The position numbers and the translations under genes were made by a program. A stretch of 64,000 bases of DNA from Microvirga soli. GTDB lineage: Bacteria > Pseudomonadota > Alphaproteobacteria > Rhizobiales > Beijerinckiaceae. The notes beneath the pieces were generated by a model that had not been told where the DNA came from, did not search any database, and saw only the letters and a program-made list of their open reading frames with translations. The DNA is taken from contig NZ_JAERQE010000007.1 of the NCBI RefSeq assembly GCF_016734765.1, positions 62,001 to 126,000 of the forward strand, given 5' to 3'. Position 1 is the first letter of the stretch. Each line of letters opens with the position of its first letter. Below, piece by piece: positions 49,014-57,897 of this stretch.

Positions 49014-50558
49014 CTACCCCACCGCAAACAGATCTCGCGTCTCAGGCCCTTGCGGCTCCTCGAAGGCGTTCGGGTCGCCGGGGGCGGTTTCCCAGCCGAG
49101 ATCGGGGAGCGCGATGATGCGCAGGCCCCGCGGGTCGTTGCGGGTCACGACGATGTTGCGGCTTTCCATATAGGCGATGAGGCGGCGGGCCCGGCCGGGC
49201 GAGCGGCTGCCGCAGGCACGCGCAATCTCGCCGTCCGGCGGGCAGGGCGATGCCTCCATGGCCGCGCGGGCGATGAGCAGGTAGATGCCCTGGATGTCCT
49301 CCGTGAGATCGGCCGCGAAGGTCACGGCGCGGTCCCATTCGGTGCCATCGGCGGTGGCCATGTCGACGCCGGCGCGGGCGACCGCCAGACGGCGGCGGAA
49401 CGCGTTGAGGTTCAACGGCTCGCCGGCCACGCGGCGGATGCGGCAGCGGACGAGAAAATCCTGATACAGAACGGCCACGGACCGGAAGGCGGCCTCCGGG
49501 TCGTCGAGGATCTCGCGCAGGATCGCGTCGAGGGTGGCGTCGCGCTCGGCCTTGGATTGCTCGGTCTCCTCCGCCTGAGGCTCGGGTGCTGCGGCAGGCC
49601 TTGTGCGGGCGAGCTGGGCGAGGAGATCGTTGGTCGAGGGAGCAGGCGGTGGTGGGGGCGCACGACGCGGCATGACCGGGCGGGCCGCCACTTCGTCCTC
49701 GCCGGCCTTGAAGATGAGGTCGCGGGCGTCTTCCTTGGGCTGCTCGGGCAGCGGCATGAGCTGGAAGGTGCCCGTGCGGGTGGAGGTTTCGACCTTGCCG
49801 ATGCGGATCGGCAGCGGACGGCGCGACAGGGCCGGGCCGAGGGCCACGAAATGACCGCGCTCGAGATCGCGGAACATCTCGGCTTGGCGGCGCTCCATGC
49901 CCAACAGGTCGGCGGCGCGGGCCATGTCGATGTCGAGGAAGGTGCGGCCCATGAGGAAGTTGGAGGCTTCCGCCGCCACGTTCTTGGCGAGCTTGGCGAG
50001 GCGCTGGGTGGCGATGATGCCGGCTAGTCCCCGCTTGCGGCCGCGGCACATGAGGTTGGTCATGGCGCCGAGGGAGACTTTTCGCGCCTCGTCCGACACC
50101 TCACCGGCGGCTGCAGGGGCGAAAAGCTGCGCCTCGTCCACCACCACGAGCATCGGATACCAGTAATCGCGCTCCGCATCGAAGAGCCCGCCGAGGAAAG
50201 CCGCCGCGCAGCGCATCTGCGCCTCGGTATCGAGACCTTCCAGGCTGAGCACCACCGAGACCCGGTGCTGGCGCACGCGGGCGGCGATGCGCTGCAGGTC
50301 GCCCTCGGACCGGGAGGCATCCACCACCACATGGCCGAACTTGTCGGCCAGCGTGACGAAATCGCCCTCGGGGTCGATGATGGCCTGCTGGACGAGGTTG
50401 GCGCTCTGCTCGAGAAGGCGGCGCAGGAGATGCGACTTGCCGGAGCCGGAATTGCCCTGGACGAGCAGACGCGTCGCCAGGAGCTCTTCCAGATCGAGCA
50501 AGGCCGATTGTCCTCCGAGAGCGGAGGATGCCACTCCCATGTCGATGCCAGCCTTCAT
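49014..50558 (-). CDS. HerA-like P-loop ATPase
   Basis: The start at 50558 has GAGGGAGG upstream (514 aa). The ATPase core has Walker A QGNSGSGKSHLLRRLLEQ (about residue 36-45), then AIIDPEGDFVTLAD, Walker B PMLVVVDEAQLFAP and the RKRGLAGIIATQRLAKLAKN segment typical of HerA/FtsK-type (DUF87) ATPases. A Pro-rich linker at about 300-320 leads to a C-terminal domain with winged-helix-like features (EIARACGSRSPGRARRLI). HerA proteins process DNA ends with nucleases, but no NurA is next to it, so it may act alone or with another partner. Confidence 0.88.
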   Translation of the reverse strand: MKAGIDMGVASSALGGQSALLDLEELLATRLLVQGNSGSGKSHLLRRLLEQSANLVQQAIIDPEGDFVTLADKFGHVVVDASRSEGDLQRIAARVRQHRVSVVLSLEGLDTEAQMRCAAAFLGGLFDAERDYWYPMLVVVDEAQLFAPAAAGEVSDEARKVSLGAMTNLMCRGRKRGLAGIIATQRLAKLAKNVAAEASNFLMGRTFLDIDMARAADLLGMERRQAEMFRDLERGHFVALGPALSRRPLPIRIGKVETSTRTGTFQLMPLPEQPKEDARDLIFKAGEDEVAARPVMPRRAPPPPPAPSTNDLLAQLARTRPAAAPEPQAEETEQSKAERDATLDAILREILDDPEAAFRSVAVLYQDFLVRCRIRRVAGEPLNLNAFRRRLAVARAGVDMATADGTEWDRAVTFAADLTEDIQGIYLLIARAAMEASPCPPDGEIARACGSRSPGRARRLIAYMESRNIVVTRNDPRGLRIIALPDLGWETAPGDPNAFEEPQGPETRDLFAVG

Positions 50559-50745
50559 CAGCCTCCCTCGTGCAGTTACGAAACGTCGGTGTGGTCCTAA
50601 CACGGCAAGGCTTAAGGAAGTGCCGGGCGATCTAACGCTCTCCACAGGCGAGATCGACTGTCCCCAGCCACGACGCCGCAGGATCAAGGAAACCTCTGAG
50701 CCCAAGGATCATTGATCCCGGCCATATTCCCGCTCAGGATGGACG

Positions 50746-50958
50746 ATGCCGATCCCCGCCTACCGAATCACCGATGACGCCCTGGTTGTCCGGGCCCAGA
50801 GCACAGCGCCCGGCACGGAGACGCCAGGACCGCAGACCACGCCGCCCGGCGCAGCCGAGACGGAGGGAGCGTTCGGCGTCTTCGGGATGATCATCTCAGG
50901 GTTGATCATCATCTTCGCCATCGTGCTGCTTTACATGCGCACGCGGAACCGACGCTGA
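50746..50958 (+). CDS. small single-pass membrane protein
   Basis: This 70-residue frame has AGGA before its ATG. The first 45 residues are Pro/Thr/Gly rich (TPGPQTTPPGAAETEG). They are followed by a membrane helix (GMIISGLIIIFAIVLLYM) and a basic tail MRTRNRR. The topology looks like a type I or C-tail anchored protein. No family recognised. It ends one base before the convergent MFS gene. Confidence 0.55.
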   Translation: MPIPAYRITDDALVVRAQSTAPGTETPGPQTTPPGAAETEGAFGVFGMIISGLIIIFAIVLLYMRTRNRR

Positions 50959-52470
50959 TCAATCGGCGACCGCCGCTTCCGCGGCCTTCACTGCGCTGCC
51001 GCGCAGGGGCAGTTCCTTCAGGGCGAGCAGGAAGGCGAGTGCCAGGCCGAAGCCCACCATGGCGGCCAGGAACACATAGCTGAACACGTCCGCCAGGTTG
51101 ATGCCGCTGCGGAGGGCAGCTTCCCCCATGGCCTCGAAGCTTGCCGCGCCGGTGAGCCCCGAGCCGCTGAGCACGATGGCGCCGAAGATCGCCACGATGA
51201 AGGCGCCGCCGAGCGAGCGGAAGAAATTGGCCGTGCCCGTGGCGGTTCCCATCTGGTGCGGGGCCACCGCGTTCTGGGTCGTCACCATGGTGACGGGGAG
51301 CAGCGTGCCCAGGCCGATGCTGATGATGCCGAGCATGACCTCGATGGCCGTGATGGAGAGGATCTCGCCGTAGAGAAAGAGCACACCCATGGCGCTGATC
51401 GCCACCATAAGGCCGGCTGTGGGAAGCCGCTTGTAATGCTTCACCCTGGCCATGGTCTGGCCGGAGAGCGTCGCGCCGACCACGGTGCCGGCCATGAGGG
51501 GGATGAGGGCCAGCCCCGACAGGCTCGCCGAGAGGCCGCGCACGGTCTCGAAATAGACCGGCAGGTAGATGGTGAGCCCGATATAGGTGCCCATGCCGAA
51601 GCAGGCCGCGAGCACACCCATCCGCACCACCGGGTTATGCAGCACCCCGGAGGGAATCAGCGGTTCCGGGGCCAGCCGCATGCGCAGGGCGAACAAGCCC
51701 CACAGAATCAGAGAGCCGGCCACCAGCCCAAGGATCGGCAAGGAGCCCCAAGGGTAGCGGATGCCGCCCCAGCTGAGGGCGAGCAGCAGCACGACGGTGG
51801 CGGAGACCAGCAGCGCCGCGCCCAACAGGTCGAGCCGGTGCGGGCGCTCGTGGCGGGGCAGCTTCTTGAGGGTGCGATGGGCGAGCAGGAAGGCCACGAA
51901 GCCGAGCGGCAGGTTGATCCAGAAGATCACCGACCAGTGCATCTTCTCGGCGAAGAAGCCGCCGAGCACCGGGCCAAGCAGGCTCGACGACATGAAGACG
52001 CTGGCGAAATAGGCCTGATAGCGCCCGCGCTCCCTGGGCGACACGATGTCGGCGATGATGGTCTGGCCCATGGCGATCAGTCCACCGCCGCCGATGCCCT
52101 GCAGCCCCCGCGCCAGGATGAGGAAGAACATGCTGGGCGCCAGCGCGCAGGCGATGGAGCCCAGGATGAAGATCACGATGCCGACCAGCATGATGGTGCG
52201 CCGGCCATACGAATCGCTGAGCTTGCCGTAGAGCGGCGTCACGGCCGTGGAGGTCAGGAGATAGACCGTCACGATCCAGGACAGGTGCTCCAGATCGCCG
52301 AGCTCGCGGCCGATGGTGGGCAGCGCCGTGGCGATGATGGTCTGGTCCAAGGCCGCCAGGAACATGGCGAGCAGAACGCCGAAGATGATGGTGCGGATCT
52401 CAGTTTGGCTCAGAGCCTTGCTCTGGCCGCTCTGAAGCTGTGCAGGGGTTGATTGGTCCATCGTATCCAT
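50959..52470 (-). CDS. MFS multidrug efflux transporter, DHA2 family
   Basis: The 503-residue polytopic transporter has 13-14 predicted helices. The DHA2 signatures are visible: AALDQTIIATALPTIGRELG (motif D1), YGKLSDSYGRRTIMLVGI (motif A) and ARGLQGIGGGGLIAMGQTII (motif B/C region). It should export lipophilic drugs in exchange for protons, in the manner of EmrB/QacA. No membrane-fusion partner is adjacent. It is divergent from the YcaQ gene, with 189 bp between. Confidence 0.94.
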   Translation of the reverse strand: MDTMDQSTPAQLQSGQSKALSQTEIRTIIFGVLLAMFLAALDQTIIATALPTIGRELGDLEHLSWIVTVYLLTSTAVTPLYGKLSDSYGRRTIMLVGIVIFILGSIACALAPSMFFLILARGLQGIGGGGLIAMGQTIIADIVSPRERGRYQAYFASVFMSSSLLGPVLGGFFAEKMHWSVIFWINLPLGFVAFLLAHRTLKKLPRHERPHRLDLLGAALLVSATVVLLLALSWGGIRYPWGSLPILGLVAGSLILWGLFALRMRLAPEPLIPSGVLHNPVVRMGVLAACFGMGTYIGLTIYLPVYFETVRGLSASLSGLALIPLMAGTVVGATLSGQTMARVKHYKRLPTAGLMVAISAMGVLFLYGEILSITAIEVMLGIISIGLGTLLPVTMVTTQNAVAPHQMGTATGTANFFRSLGGAFIVAIFGAIVLSGSGLTGAASFEAMGEAALRSGINLADVFSYVFLAAMVGFGLALAFLLALKELPLRGSAVKAAEAAVAD

Positions 52471-52659
52471 CGTGTTCCGGCAGGCTCATCTAGGGGATGA
52501 GCCGAGGCTCTGTCGAACCTTCGTCTGCAGGGCAGGTATGCGTTCGGGCTCAAGACTGGGCTAAGTGCCGGCTCCGTCCACAGGTTCCAGCTTTTCGTCC
52601 GGCCGTTTCGGAGCCCCGCCTCTGGCAACAGTCGAACATGTTCCTCTATTGTTCGCGCC

Positions 52660-53850
52660 ATGCCGTCCCGCACCCACATCACCCTCGCCCAGGCCCGGCG
52701 GATCGCGCTGGCTGCCCAAGGCCTTCATGAGGGCCGCCCTGCTGCGGCAACGAAGCGCCATGTGAGCCGCGCGCTGCAGCGCTCGCACCTGCTCCAGATC
52801 GATTCGGTGAACGTGCTGGTGCGCGCCCATTACATGCCGCTGTTCTCGCGGCTCGGCTCCTATGATCGCGGGCTGCTCGAAAAGGTGGCCTATCACCCGA
52901 AGAAGCGGGAAGCCTTCGAGTATTGGGGACACGAGGCCTCGCTGATCCGGCTCGACCTGCAGCCGCTCTTCCGCTGGCGCATGGAGCGCGCGGCGCGGGG
53001 CGAAGGCACCTATGGCGGTCTTGCGAAGTTCGGGCGCGAGAAGCGCGCCTTCATCGAGGAGGTGCGCCGCGAGATCGAGACGCGCGGGCCGATCGGTGCC
53101 GGCGAGTTGTCCATCGGCGGCAAGGGTCAGGGCTCCTGGTGGGGCTGGAGCGACGGCAAGCGGGCGCTCGAATGGCTGTTCTGGGCGGGCCAGGTCACCA
53201 CCGCGACGCGCCGCGGCTTCGAGCGCCTCTACGACCTGCCGGAACGGGTGCTGCCCTCGGACATCCTGAACGTGCCGACACCATCCGCCGAGGAGGCGCA
53301 GCGCGAGCTCATGCGGTTGTCCATCCGGGCGCTGGGCATCGCGTCGGAGCGATGCCTGCGCGACTATTTCCGCCTGGAGCCGCAGGACGCTAAGGCGCGC
53401 ATTCCCGAATTAGTGGAGGCGGGCGACCTCATCCCGGTTGCCGTGGATGGCTGGGGCCCGGTCTATCTCGACCCGCAGGCCAAGATCCCACGCCGGGTCG
53501 AGGCACGGGCGCTCGTGTCGCCTTTCGACCCTATCGTCTGGGAGCGCACGCGCACGGAGCGCCTGTTCGACTTCCGCTACCGGATCGAGATCTACACCCC
53601 GGTCGAGAAGCGGGAATTCGGCTATTACTGCCTGCCCTTCGTGCTAGGCGAGCGGATCGTCGCCCGCGTCGACCTGAAGGCCGACCGGGCGGCGGGCAAT
53701 CTCATCGTCCACTCCATCCACCCGGAGGCCTCGGTCCCGCCGGAAGAGATCGCCCCTGCCCTGGGGGACGAACTGCGCCTCATGGCCGAGTGGCTCAATC
53801 TCGGCTCGATCACCGCGCCGAAGGCGTGGCGGAAGCGGCTTGAGGTGTAA
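52660..53850 (+). CDS. ycaQ: YcaQ-family DNA glycosylase-like protein (HTH_42)
   Basis: This 396-residue member of the YcaQ/AlkZ family starts LAQARRIALAAQGLHEGR with the typical winged-helix domain. The QxD catalytic motif is in LLQIDSVNVLVRAHYMPLFS. The family segment YWGHEASLIRLDLQPLFRWR (usually YWEHEA) and the C-terminal beta-rich LVSPFDPIVWERTRTERLFD are present. E. coli YcaQ (AlkX) unhooks interstrand cross-links and alkylated bases. The enzyme probably protects DNA from bifunctional alkylators. It appears as a single gene divergent from the MFS pump. Confidence 0.92.
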   Translation: MPSRTHITLAQARRIALAAQGLHEGRPAAATKRHVSRALQRSHLLQIDSVNVLVRAHYMPLFSRLGSYDRGLLEKVAYHPKKREAFEYWGHEASLIRLDLQPLFRWRMERAARGEGTYGGLAKFGREKRAFIEEVRREIETRGPIGAGELSIGGKGQGSWWGWSDGKRALEWLFWAGQVTTATRRGFERLYDLPERVLPSDILNVPTPSAEEAQRELMRLSIRALGIASERCLRDYFRLEPQDAKARIPELVEAGDLIPVAVDGWGPVYLDPQAKIPRRVEARALVSPFDPIVWERTRTERLFDFRYRIEIYTPVEKREFGYYCLPFVLGERIVARVDLKADRAAGNLIVHSIHPEASVPPEEIAPALGDELRLMAEWLNLGSITAPKAWRKRLEV

Positions 53851-53866
53851 GGCGAGATGCCTCTGG

Positions 53867-53964
53867 TGTCATTCCCGGCCGGAGCGCAGCGGAGGGGAAG
53901 GGAATCCATAGCGCCGAGCGTGTGGGTGGATCCCCTTCCCGCACTTCGTGCGCCGGGGATGACA
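53867..53964. repeat. 98-bp intergenic repeat with inverted GTCATYCCCGGC ends
   Basis: TGTCATTCCCGGC at the left and GCCGGGGATGACA at the right are inverted. Inside, GGGAAGGGAATCC and GGATCCCCTTCCC form a second inverted pair. No coding potential is seen. A relative with GTCATCCCGG ends lies at 59799-59899. Confidence 0.8.
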
Positions 53965-54022
53965 CGTGTTCCCCTCGCTCTCGCCCTCGCCAGACGTCCC
54001 GACCCTCCTATGTCATGAGGCC

Positions 54023-54775
54023 ATGAACACGCTTCTCACCCCCGTCACCCGCCTGTGGTTCCGCCTGCGGCTCAACGAAATCGGCCCGCTGCTCTCCGTT
54101 TCCGCCTGCGGGTTCTTCGCCTGGGCCTTCATCACGCTTGCCGACGAGGTGCAGGAGGGCGAGACCCATGCGCTCGACAAACAGCTCCTGTTGGCCCTTC
54201 GCGATCCACAGAACCCGGCCAATCCCCTCGGACCCTCCTGGCTGGAGGAATCGGCCAGGGACTTCACAGGGCTGGGCGGCTACGCGATCTTGACGCTTCT
54301 CACGCTGGCGACGGTCGCCTATCTGCTCATGGTGGGCAAGCGAGGAGCCGCCCTTCTTGTGCTGGTCGCCATTGTGGGTGGCACCCTCCTGTCCACCGGC
54401 CTGAAACTCGGCTTCGAACGGCCGCGACCGGATCTCGTGCCCCATGCCACCAGGGTTTACACCGCGAGCTTCCCAAGCGGCCATGCCATGATGTCGGCGA
54501 TCACCTATCTGACGCTCGGCGCCCTGCTCGCCCGGGTGGAGAAGAGCCGGCGCGTAAGCGCCTTCTTCATGGGGCTTGCCATCATCATGACCCTGCTGGT
54601 CGGCGTGAGCCGCGTCTATCTCGGCGTCCACTGGCCGAGCGACGTGGTCGCCGGCTGGTCGGTCGGCGCGGCCTGGGCGGCCCTGTGCTGGTTCGTGGCG
54701 CTGCAGCTGCAGCGACGTGGCCAAGTTGAAAAGCCCGGCGAAACCTCGCGCTCGTCCGACGACAAGCCAGAATGA
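54023..54775 (+). CDS. PAP2-superfamily membrane phosphatase
   Basis: The ATG at 54023 gives 250 residues (the frame is open further up but starts in the repeat). It has six hydrophobic helices and the three phosphatase motifs KLGFERPRP, the central PSGHAMMS and SRVYLGVHWPSDVVAGW. Enzymes of this family dephosphorylate lipid carriers such as undecaprenyl pyrophosphate or phosphatidic acid on the periplasmic face. It overlaps recX by 4 bp (ATGA), so both are translated together. Confidence 0.9.
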   Translation: MNTLLTPVTRLWFRLRLNEIGPLLSVSACGFFAWAFITLADEVQEGETHALDKQLLLALRDPQNPANPLGPSWLEESARDFTGLGGYAILTLLTLATVAYLLMVGKRGAALLVLVAIVGGTLLSTGLKLGFERPRPDLVPHATRVYTASFPSGHAMMSAITYLTLGALLARVEKSRRVSAFFMGLAIIMTLLVGVSRVYLGVHWPSDVVAGWSVGAAWAALCWFVALQLQRRGQVEKPGETSRSSDDKPE

Positions 54776-55323
54776 CAGACGAGACCGGCAAACCCGTCCG
54801 CAAGCCGCCGCGCAAGGTGACGGAGGCCTACCTGCAGCGGGCCGCCATGTCCTACCTCGAGCGCTATGCCTCCTCGGCCGAGAACCTGCGCCGGGTGCTG
54901 CGGCGCAAGGTGGACAAGCGCTGCCGCCTGCGCGGCGAAGACCCGGCCGAGTTTCATGACATGATCGACGAGGTGGTGGCGAAAAGCCTGAAAATCGGCC
55001 TCATCGACGACACCCGCTACGCGGAGGCCCGCGTCGCATCCTTACGCCGCCGGGGCGGCTCGGCCCGCGCCATCCAGGCGAAGCTCTCCGCCAAAGGCGT
55101 CGACCGGGGCACCATCGCGGCGGCTCTCGAAGGAGAAGAGGGCGACGAGGAGCAGGCCGCCCGCGCCTTCGCCCGCCGCCGCAAGCTCGGACCCTTCCGC
55201 CCCGGCGAGCGGGCGCCCTATAGGGACAAGGATCTGGCGGCCATGGCCCGCGCGGGCTTTCGCTTCGACGTGGCGCGCAGGATCATCGAAGGCGAACGAG
55301 ACGACGAACAGGACAGTGTCTAG
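54772..55323 (+). CDS. recX: RecX regulator of RecA
   Basis: This 183-residue basic helical protein has three tandem RecX-type three-helix repeats: YLQRAAMSYLERYASSAENL near the start, then MIDEVVAKSLKIGLIDDTRY, then ARAIQAKLSAKGV. RecX lowers RecA filament activity. The C-terminal repeat includes YRDKDLAAMARAGFRFDVAR. No recA lies nearby in the window. It overlaps the PAP2 gene and is followed by the DUF2239 promoter. Confidence 0.9.
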   Translation: MTDETGKPVRKPPRKVTEAYLQRAAMSYLERYASSAENLRRVLRRKVDKRCRLRGEDPAEFHDMIDEVVAKSLKIGLIDDTRYAEARVASLRRRGGSARAIQAKLSAKGVDRGTIAAALEGEEGDEEQAARAFARRRKLGPFRPGERAPYRDKDLAAMARAGFRFDVARRIIEGERDDEQDSV

Positions 55324-55332
55324 CCCCACCTA

Positions 55333-55377
55333 TTTTACCCGGGTCTTATTGACGTCTTAATTTAGCCCGGGTAAAAC
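55333..55377 (+). promoter_or_regulatory. promoter with two ACCCGGGT-type dyads before the DUF2239 gene
   Basis: TTGACG (55349-55354), a 17-bp spacer and TAAAAC (55372-55377) form a promoter. The dyad cores ACCCGGGT (55337-55344) and GCCCGGGT (55365-55372) are 28 bp apart centre to centre, one upstream of -35 and one at the -10 edge. The outer arms TTTTACCCGGG and CCCGGGTAAAA are inverted copies. Confidence 0.65.
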
Positions 55378-55410
55378 CCTGCAGCGCTTGGTGCTGGCAG
55401 AGGAATGATC

Positions 55411-55998
55411 ATGGCTGAGGACGACAAGACTTTCACGGCTTTCGCGGGAACGCGCCGGATTGCGACGGGGGATCTCGCCAGTGTCGCGGCAAGGGCCAAG
55501 GCCGTCCTCGATCAGGACGAAGGAGCTTCCATCCTGGTCCTCGACGACGAGACCTGCCGTGTGTTCGAGGTCGATTTCCGCGGAACGGCCGAGGATGTAG
55601 CCAAGCGGCTGGAGCCGATTTCCGGCAAGCCGGAGGCGCGGGGGCCGGGCCGGCCCAAGCTCGGTGTCGTGGCGCGCGAAGTCACGCTGCTCCCGCGGCA
55701 TTGGGAATGGCTCAACACCCAGCCCGGAGGCGCGTCCGTGGCCCTGCGCAAGCTGGTCGAGGAAGCACGGCGCAGCAATGAGGCCAAGGACCGTGTGCGA
55801 CTCTCGCAGGAGGCGCTCTATCGGTTCATGTCGACGCTCGCCGGAGACGAGGCAGGCTTCGAGGAGGCCTCACGCGCACTCTTTGCCGGGGATCGAAAGC
55901 TGTTCGAGGCTCTGATCCGGCTATGGCCCAGGGATCTGCGCGATCATGCCCAGCGGCTGGCCGGCTCCGCCTTCGCGAGCGACGCAGAAAAACCCTGA
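55411..55998 (+). CDS. DUF2239 family protein with ribbon-helix-helix-like core
   Basis: AGGA 6 bases before the ATG sets the start at 55411 (195 aa). The product is a DUF2239 protein: TFTAFAGTRRIATGDLASVA, a DDETCRVFEVDFRG strand segment, and the central GRPKLGVVAREVTLLPRHWE. The latter, with GGASVALRKLVEEARRSN, resembles a ribbon-helix-helix DNA-binding fold (a basic strand followed by two helices). The last 60 residues are helical. It may be an autoregulator acting on the two CCCGGG dyads in its promoter; this is inferred from position. It converges with the GNAT gene. Confidence 0.8.
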   Translation: MAEDDKTFTAFAGTRRIATGDLASVAARAKAVLDQDEGASILVLDDETCRVFEVDFRGTAEDVAKRLEPISGKPEARGPGRPKLGVVAREVTLLPRHWEWLNTQPGGASVALRKLVEEARRSNEAKDRVRLSQEALYRFMSTLAGDEAGFEEASRALFAGDRKLFEALIRLWPRDLRDHAQRLAGSAFASDAEKP

Positions 55999-56016
55999 AA
56001 CAAACGCGGGTCGTTC

Positions 56017-56550
56017 CTACCGCACGAACATGATCGTCGGTTTGTCCTTGTAGGTGGTGCGGCAGAGCTCCCGGTAGCCGCATTTCTCCGCTACACGGAT
56101 CGACGACTGGTTCTCCGGCGCGATGATGCACGCGGTGCGCCGGGAGTTGAAATGCGCGTCGCCCCACGCGATGGCGGCCTGCACGGCTTCCGTCGCATAG
56201 CCCTTGCCCTGGCCATGAGGCGCGATCACCCATCCGATCTCAGGCATGCCGTCGAGGGATGGCTCCATCTCACGCCTGAAATCGGCAAACCCCACTTCGC
56301 CCAGAAATCGGCCGGTTTCTTTCTCCGTTACCGCCCAATAGCCGAAGCCGAGCAGCGCCCAATGGCCGGCATAGCGCAACAGCCGCGACCAGACCTCCTC
56401 ACGGGTGGAAGGCTTGCCGCCGATGAACCGTGTGACCTCTGGGTCGGTCCAGAGTGCCAGGCTATCGACAAAGTCGTCAGCCCCGTGCCCGCGTAAGGTA
56501 AGGCGCTCGGTTTCGATAATGGGAACGGCGAAGGGTTGGATGGAAAGCAT
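56017..56550 (-). CDS. GNAT-family N-acetyltransferase (RimJ/RimL-like)
   Basis: The start at 56550 gives 177 residues; the longer frame begins inside the upstream zinc-ribbon gene. The fold features are FAVPIIETERLTLRGHGADD, the V-motif IGWVIAPHGQGKGYATEAVQ (acetyl-CoA pyrophosphate loop) and ENQSSIRVAEKCGYRE. Such proteins acetylate a wide range of small amines or protein N-termini. The acceptor is unknown. It follows the zinc-ribbon gene by 22 bp. Confidence 0.9.
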   Translation of the reverse strand: MLSIQPFAVPIIETERLTLRGHGADDFVDSLALWTDPEVTRFIGGKPSTREEVWSRLLRYAGHWALLGFGYWAVTEKETGRFLGEVGFADFRREMEPSLDGMPEIGWVIAPHGQGKGYATEAVQAAIAWGDAHFNSRRTACIIAPENQSSIRVAEKCGYRELCRTTYKDKPTIMFVR

Positions 56551-56572
56551 CGGTCTCGTCTTGCAGGTCGAA

Positions 56573-56833
56573 TCACGCCTCTCGGCTGCCGCCATCAGGC
56601 ACCACGAATTCCGTTCCGCATAGCCGGCAGCGTGCGCCTGCACCTGTGATCTCCGCACAGGGATCATGATCGCGCAGGGCTCTCAGGCATTTCGGGCAGC
56701 TATAGCCTTCCCCATCTTCGAAGTCGTAATCCGGACCCACATAGGCGCAGATCAGGTGATGGACGATGGCATGGGTCTCGACATCCTCAGCCTGACAAGC
56801 CGGACATGAGACAAGAGTGGCGGCGGGCTGCAT
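56573..56833 (-). CDS. small zinc-ribbon protein
   Basis: This 86-residue protein has three Cys pairs: CPACQAEDVETHAIVHHLIC near the N-terminus, CPKC in the middle and CRLCGTEF near the C-terminus. This suggests one or two zinc-binding ribbons. The middle contains DYDFEDGEGYSCPKCLRAL. It may be a small regulatory or structural protein. It starts 8 bp after the HlyD gene and precedes the GNAT gene on the same strand, so it is probably the third member of the GT2/HlyD unit. Confidence 0.7.
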   Translation of the reverse strand: MQPAATLVSCPACQAEDVETHAIVHHLICAYVGPDYDFEDGEGYSCPKCLRALRDHDPCAEITGAGARCRLCGTEFVVPDGGSREA

Positions 56834-56841
56834 CGGCGTTC

Positions 56842-57897
56842 TCAGCTGAGCTCGAACATGTGGATCAGCGCTTCCGCGATGCGGCTCGCGACGTTCGTGT
56901 AGTACATGTAGACGTTGACGGTCGAATTGAGGGCAGGCGGGCTGACATCGGGATCCAGCCGGATGCGCGCAACCTGGCCCCTTTGCGGCTCGCGCAGGAT
57001 CGAGCTGCGGCGGCTCTCGAATGTGTCGGAGATCGGCAGAATCTCGCTGATGGTCCCAAGAACTCTCGTGCGCCCTATCCCGACGACAACCCTGTAGCCG
57101 GGCTGCGGATCGACGAGGCGAAAATCCGGGATGTACCAGTCGATATAGACCTCGCTGTCGTGGAAGACTTCCGCGATGGACGAGCCTGCCAGCACGGTTT
57201 CACCCGCGCGGGCCGGGTGTGTCGCGACGATGCCGGTCACGGGCGAGAGAACACGGCCGCCGTCGAATTCCCGCTCAGCGCGTTCCAGCTGACTTTGGAT
57301 CTGCTCGCGGGTCTGCGCGAGACGCAACAACTGGGTGGAGGCCTCCTCGGCCGCAGCCTCGAGTTCCACCACGTTCTGCACGGCCTCGGCCCGCTCCCGA
57401 TAGACCGTCGTGCGGTAGGCGAGACTAGCGCTTTCGGTGTTCGCGATTTTCTCAAGGCGGCTCAGGCTCTCGTCAGCCACGCGCAGGCGCGAGCGGGCGG
57501 ATCCGAGGGAGTCGCGGGAAAGGCGCGCCTTAACGCGCAGCTCCGCCTCGCGGCTCGTCACCTCCGCGAGAGCGCGCGTGAGGTTCGACAGGGTTTCGGC
57601 AAACTGGGGTGAACGGACGAGGGCGATCGGCGCGCCGGCCTCGACTCTGGCGCCCGGGGTCACATCCATCCTCTGCACCTGGACGATGTAAGGCAGCGAG
57701 ACGATCTCGCGCGGGGCCGAGACGATTCCCGGGCCGCCAAGGAAAACGAGAGGCATGCTGAAGCGAAGCAGGAAGAAGCTCAGCACGCCGATCACGCCCA
57801 CGGCATAGATCAGGCGCACGAGACGCCCCGTCGCCGAGCGCCGGCTCTCGACGGGATCGGGAACGTTGGGATCGAGGCGGCGGAGCTGGATGTTCAT
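56842..57897 (-). CDS. HlyD-family periplasmic adaptor, polysaccharide-export type
   Basis: The start at 57897 overlaps the glycosyltransferase stop by ATGA (351 aa). An N-terminal membrane helix (about 30-55) is followed by the lipoyl half motifs (VQRMDVTPGARVEAGAPIAL), a long coiled coil (about 105-195) and the second half FDGGRVLSPVTGIVATHPAR. A beta-barrel follows. It resembles Alg44-like or EmrA-like adaptors without a PilZ domain. Linked to a glycosyltransferase, it should guide a nascent polysaccharide through the periplasm. No outer-membrane partner is next to it. Confidence 0.9.
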   Translation of the reverse strand: MNIQLRRLDPNVPDPVESRRSATGRLVRLIYAVGVIGVLSFFLLRFSMPLVFLGGPGIVSAPREIVSLPYIVQVQRMDVTPGARVEAGAPIALVRSPQFAETLSNLTRALAEVTSREAELRVKARLSRDSLGSARSRLRVADESLSRLEKIANTESASLAYRTTVYRERAEAVQNVVELEAAAEEASTQLLRLAQTREQIQSQLERAEREFDGGRVLSPVTGIVATHPARAGETVLAGSSIAEVFHDSEVYIDWYIPDFRLVDPQPGYRVVVGIGRTRVLGTISEILPISDTFESRRSSILREPQRGQVARIRLDPDVSPPALNSTVNVYMYYTNVASRIAEALIHMFELS

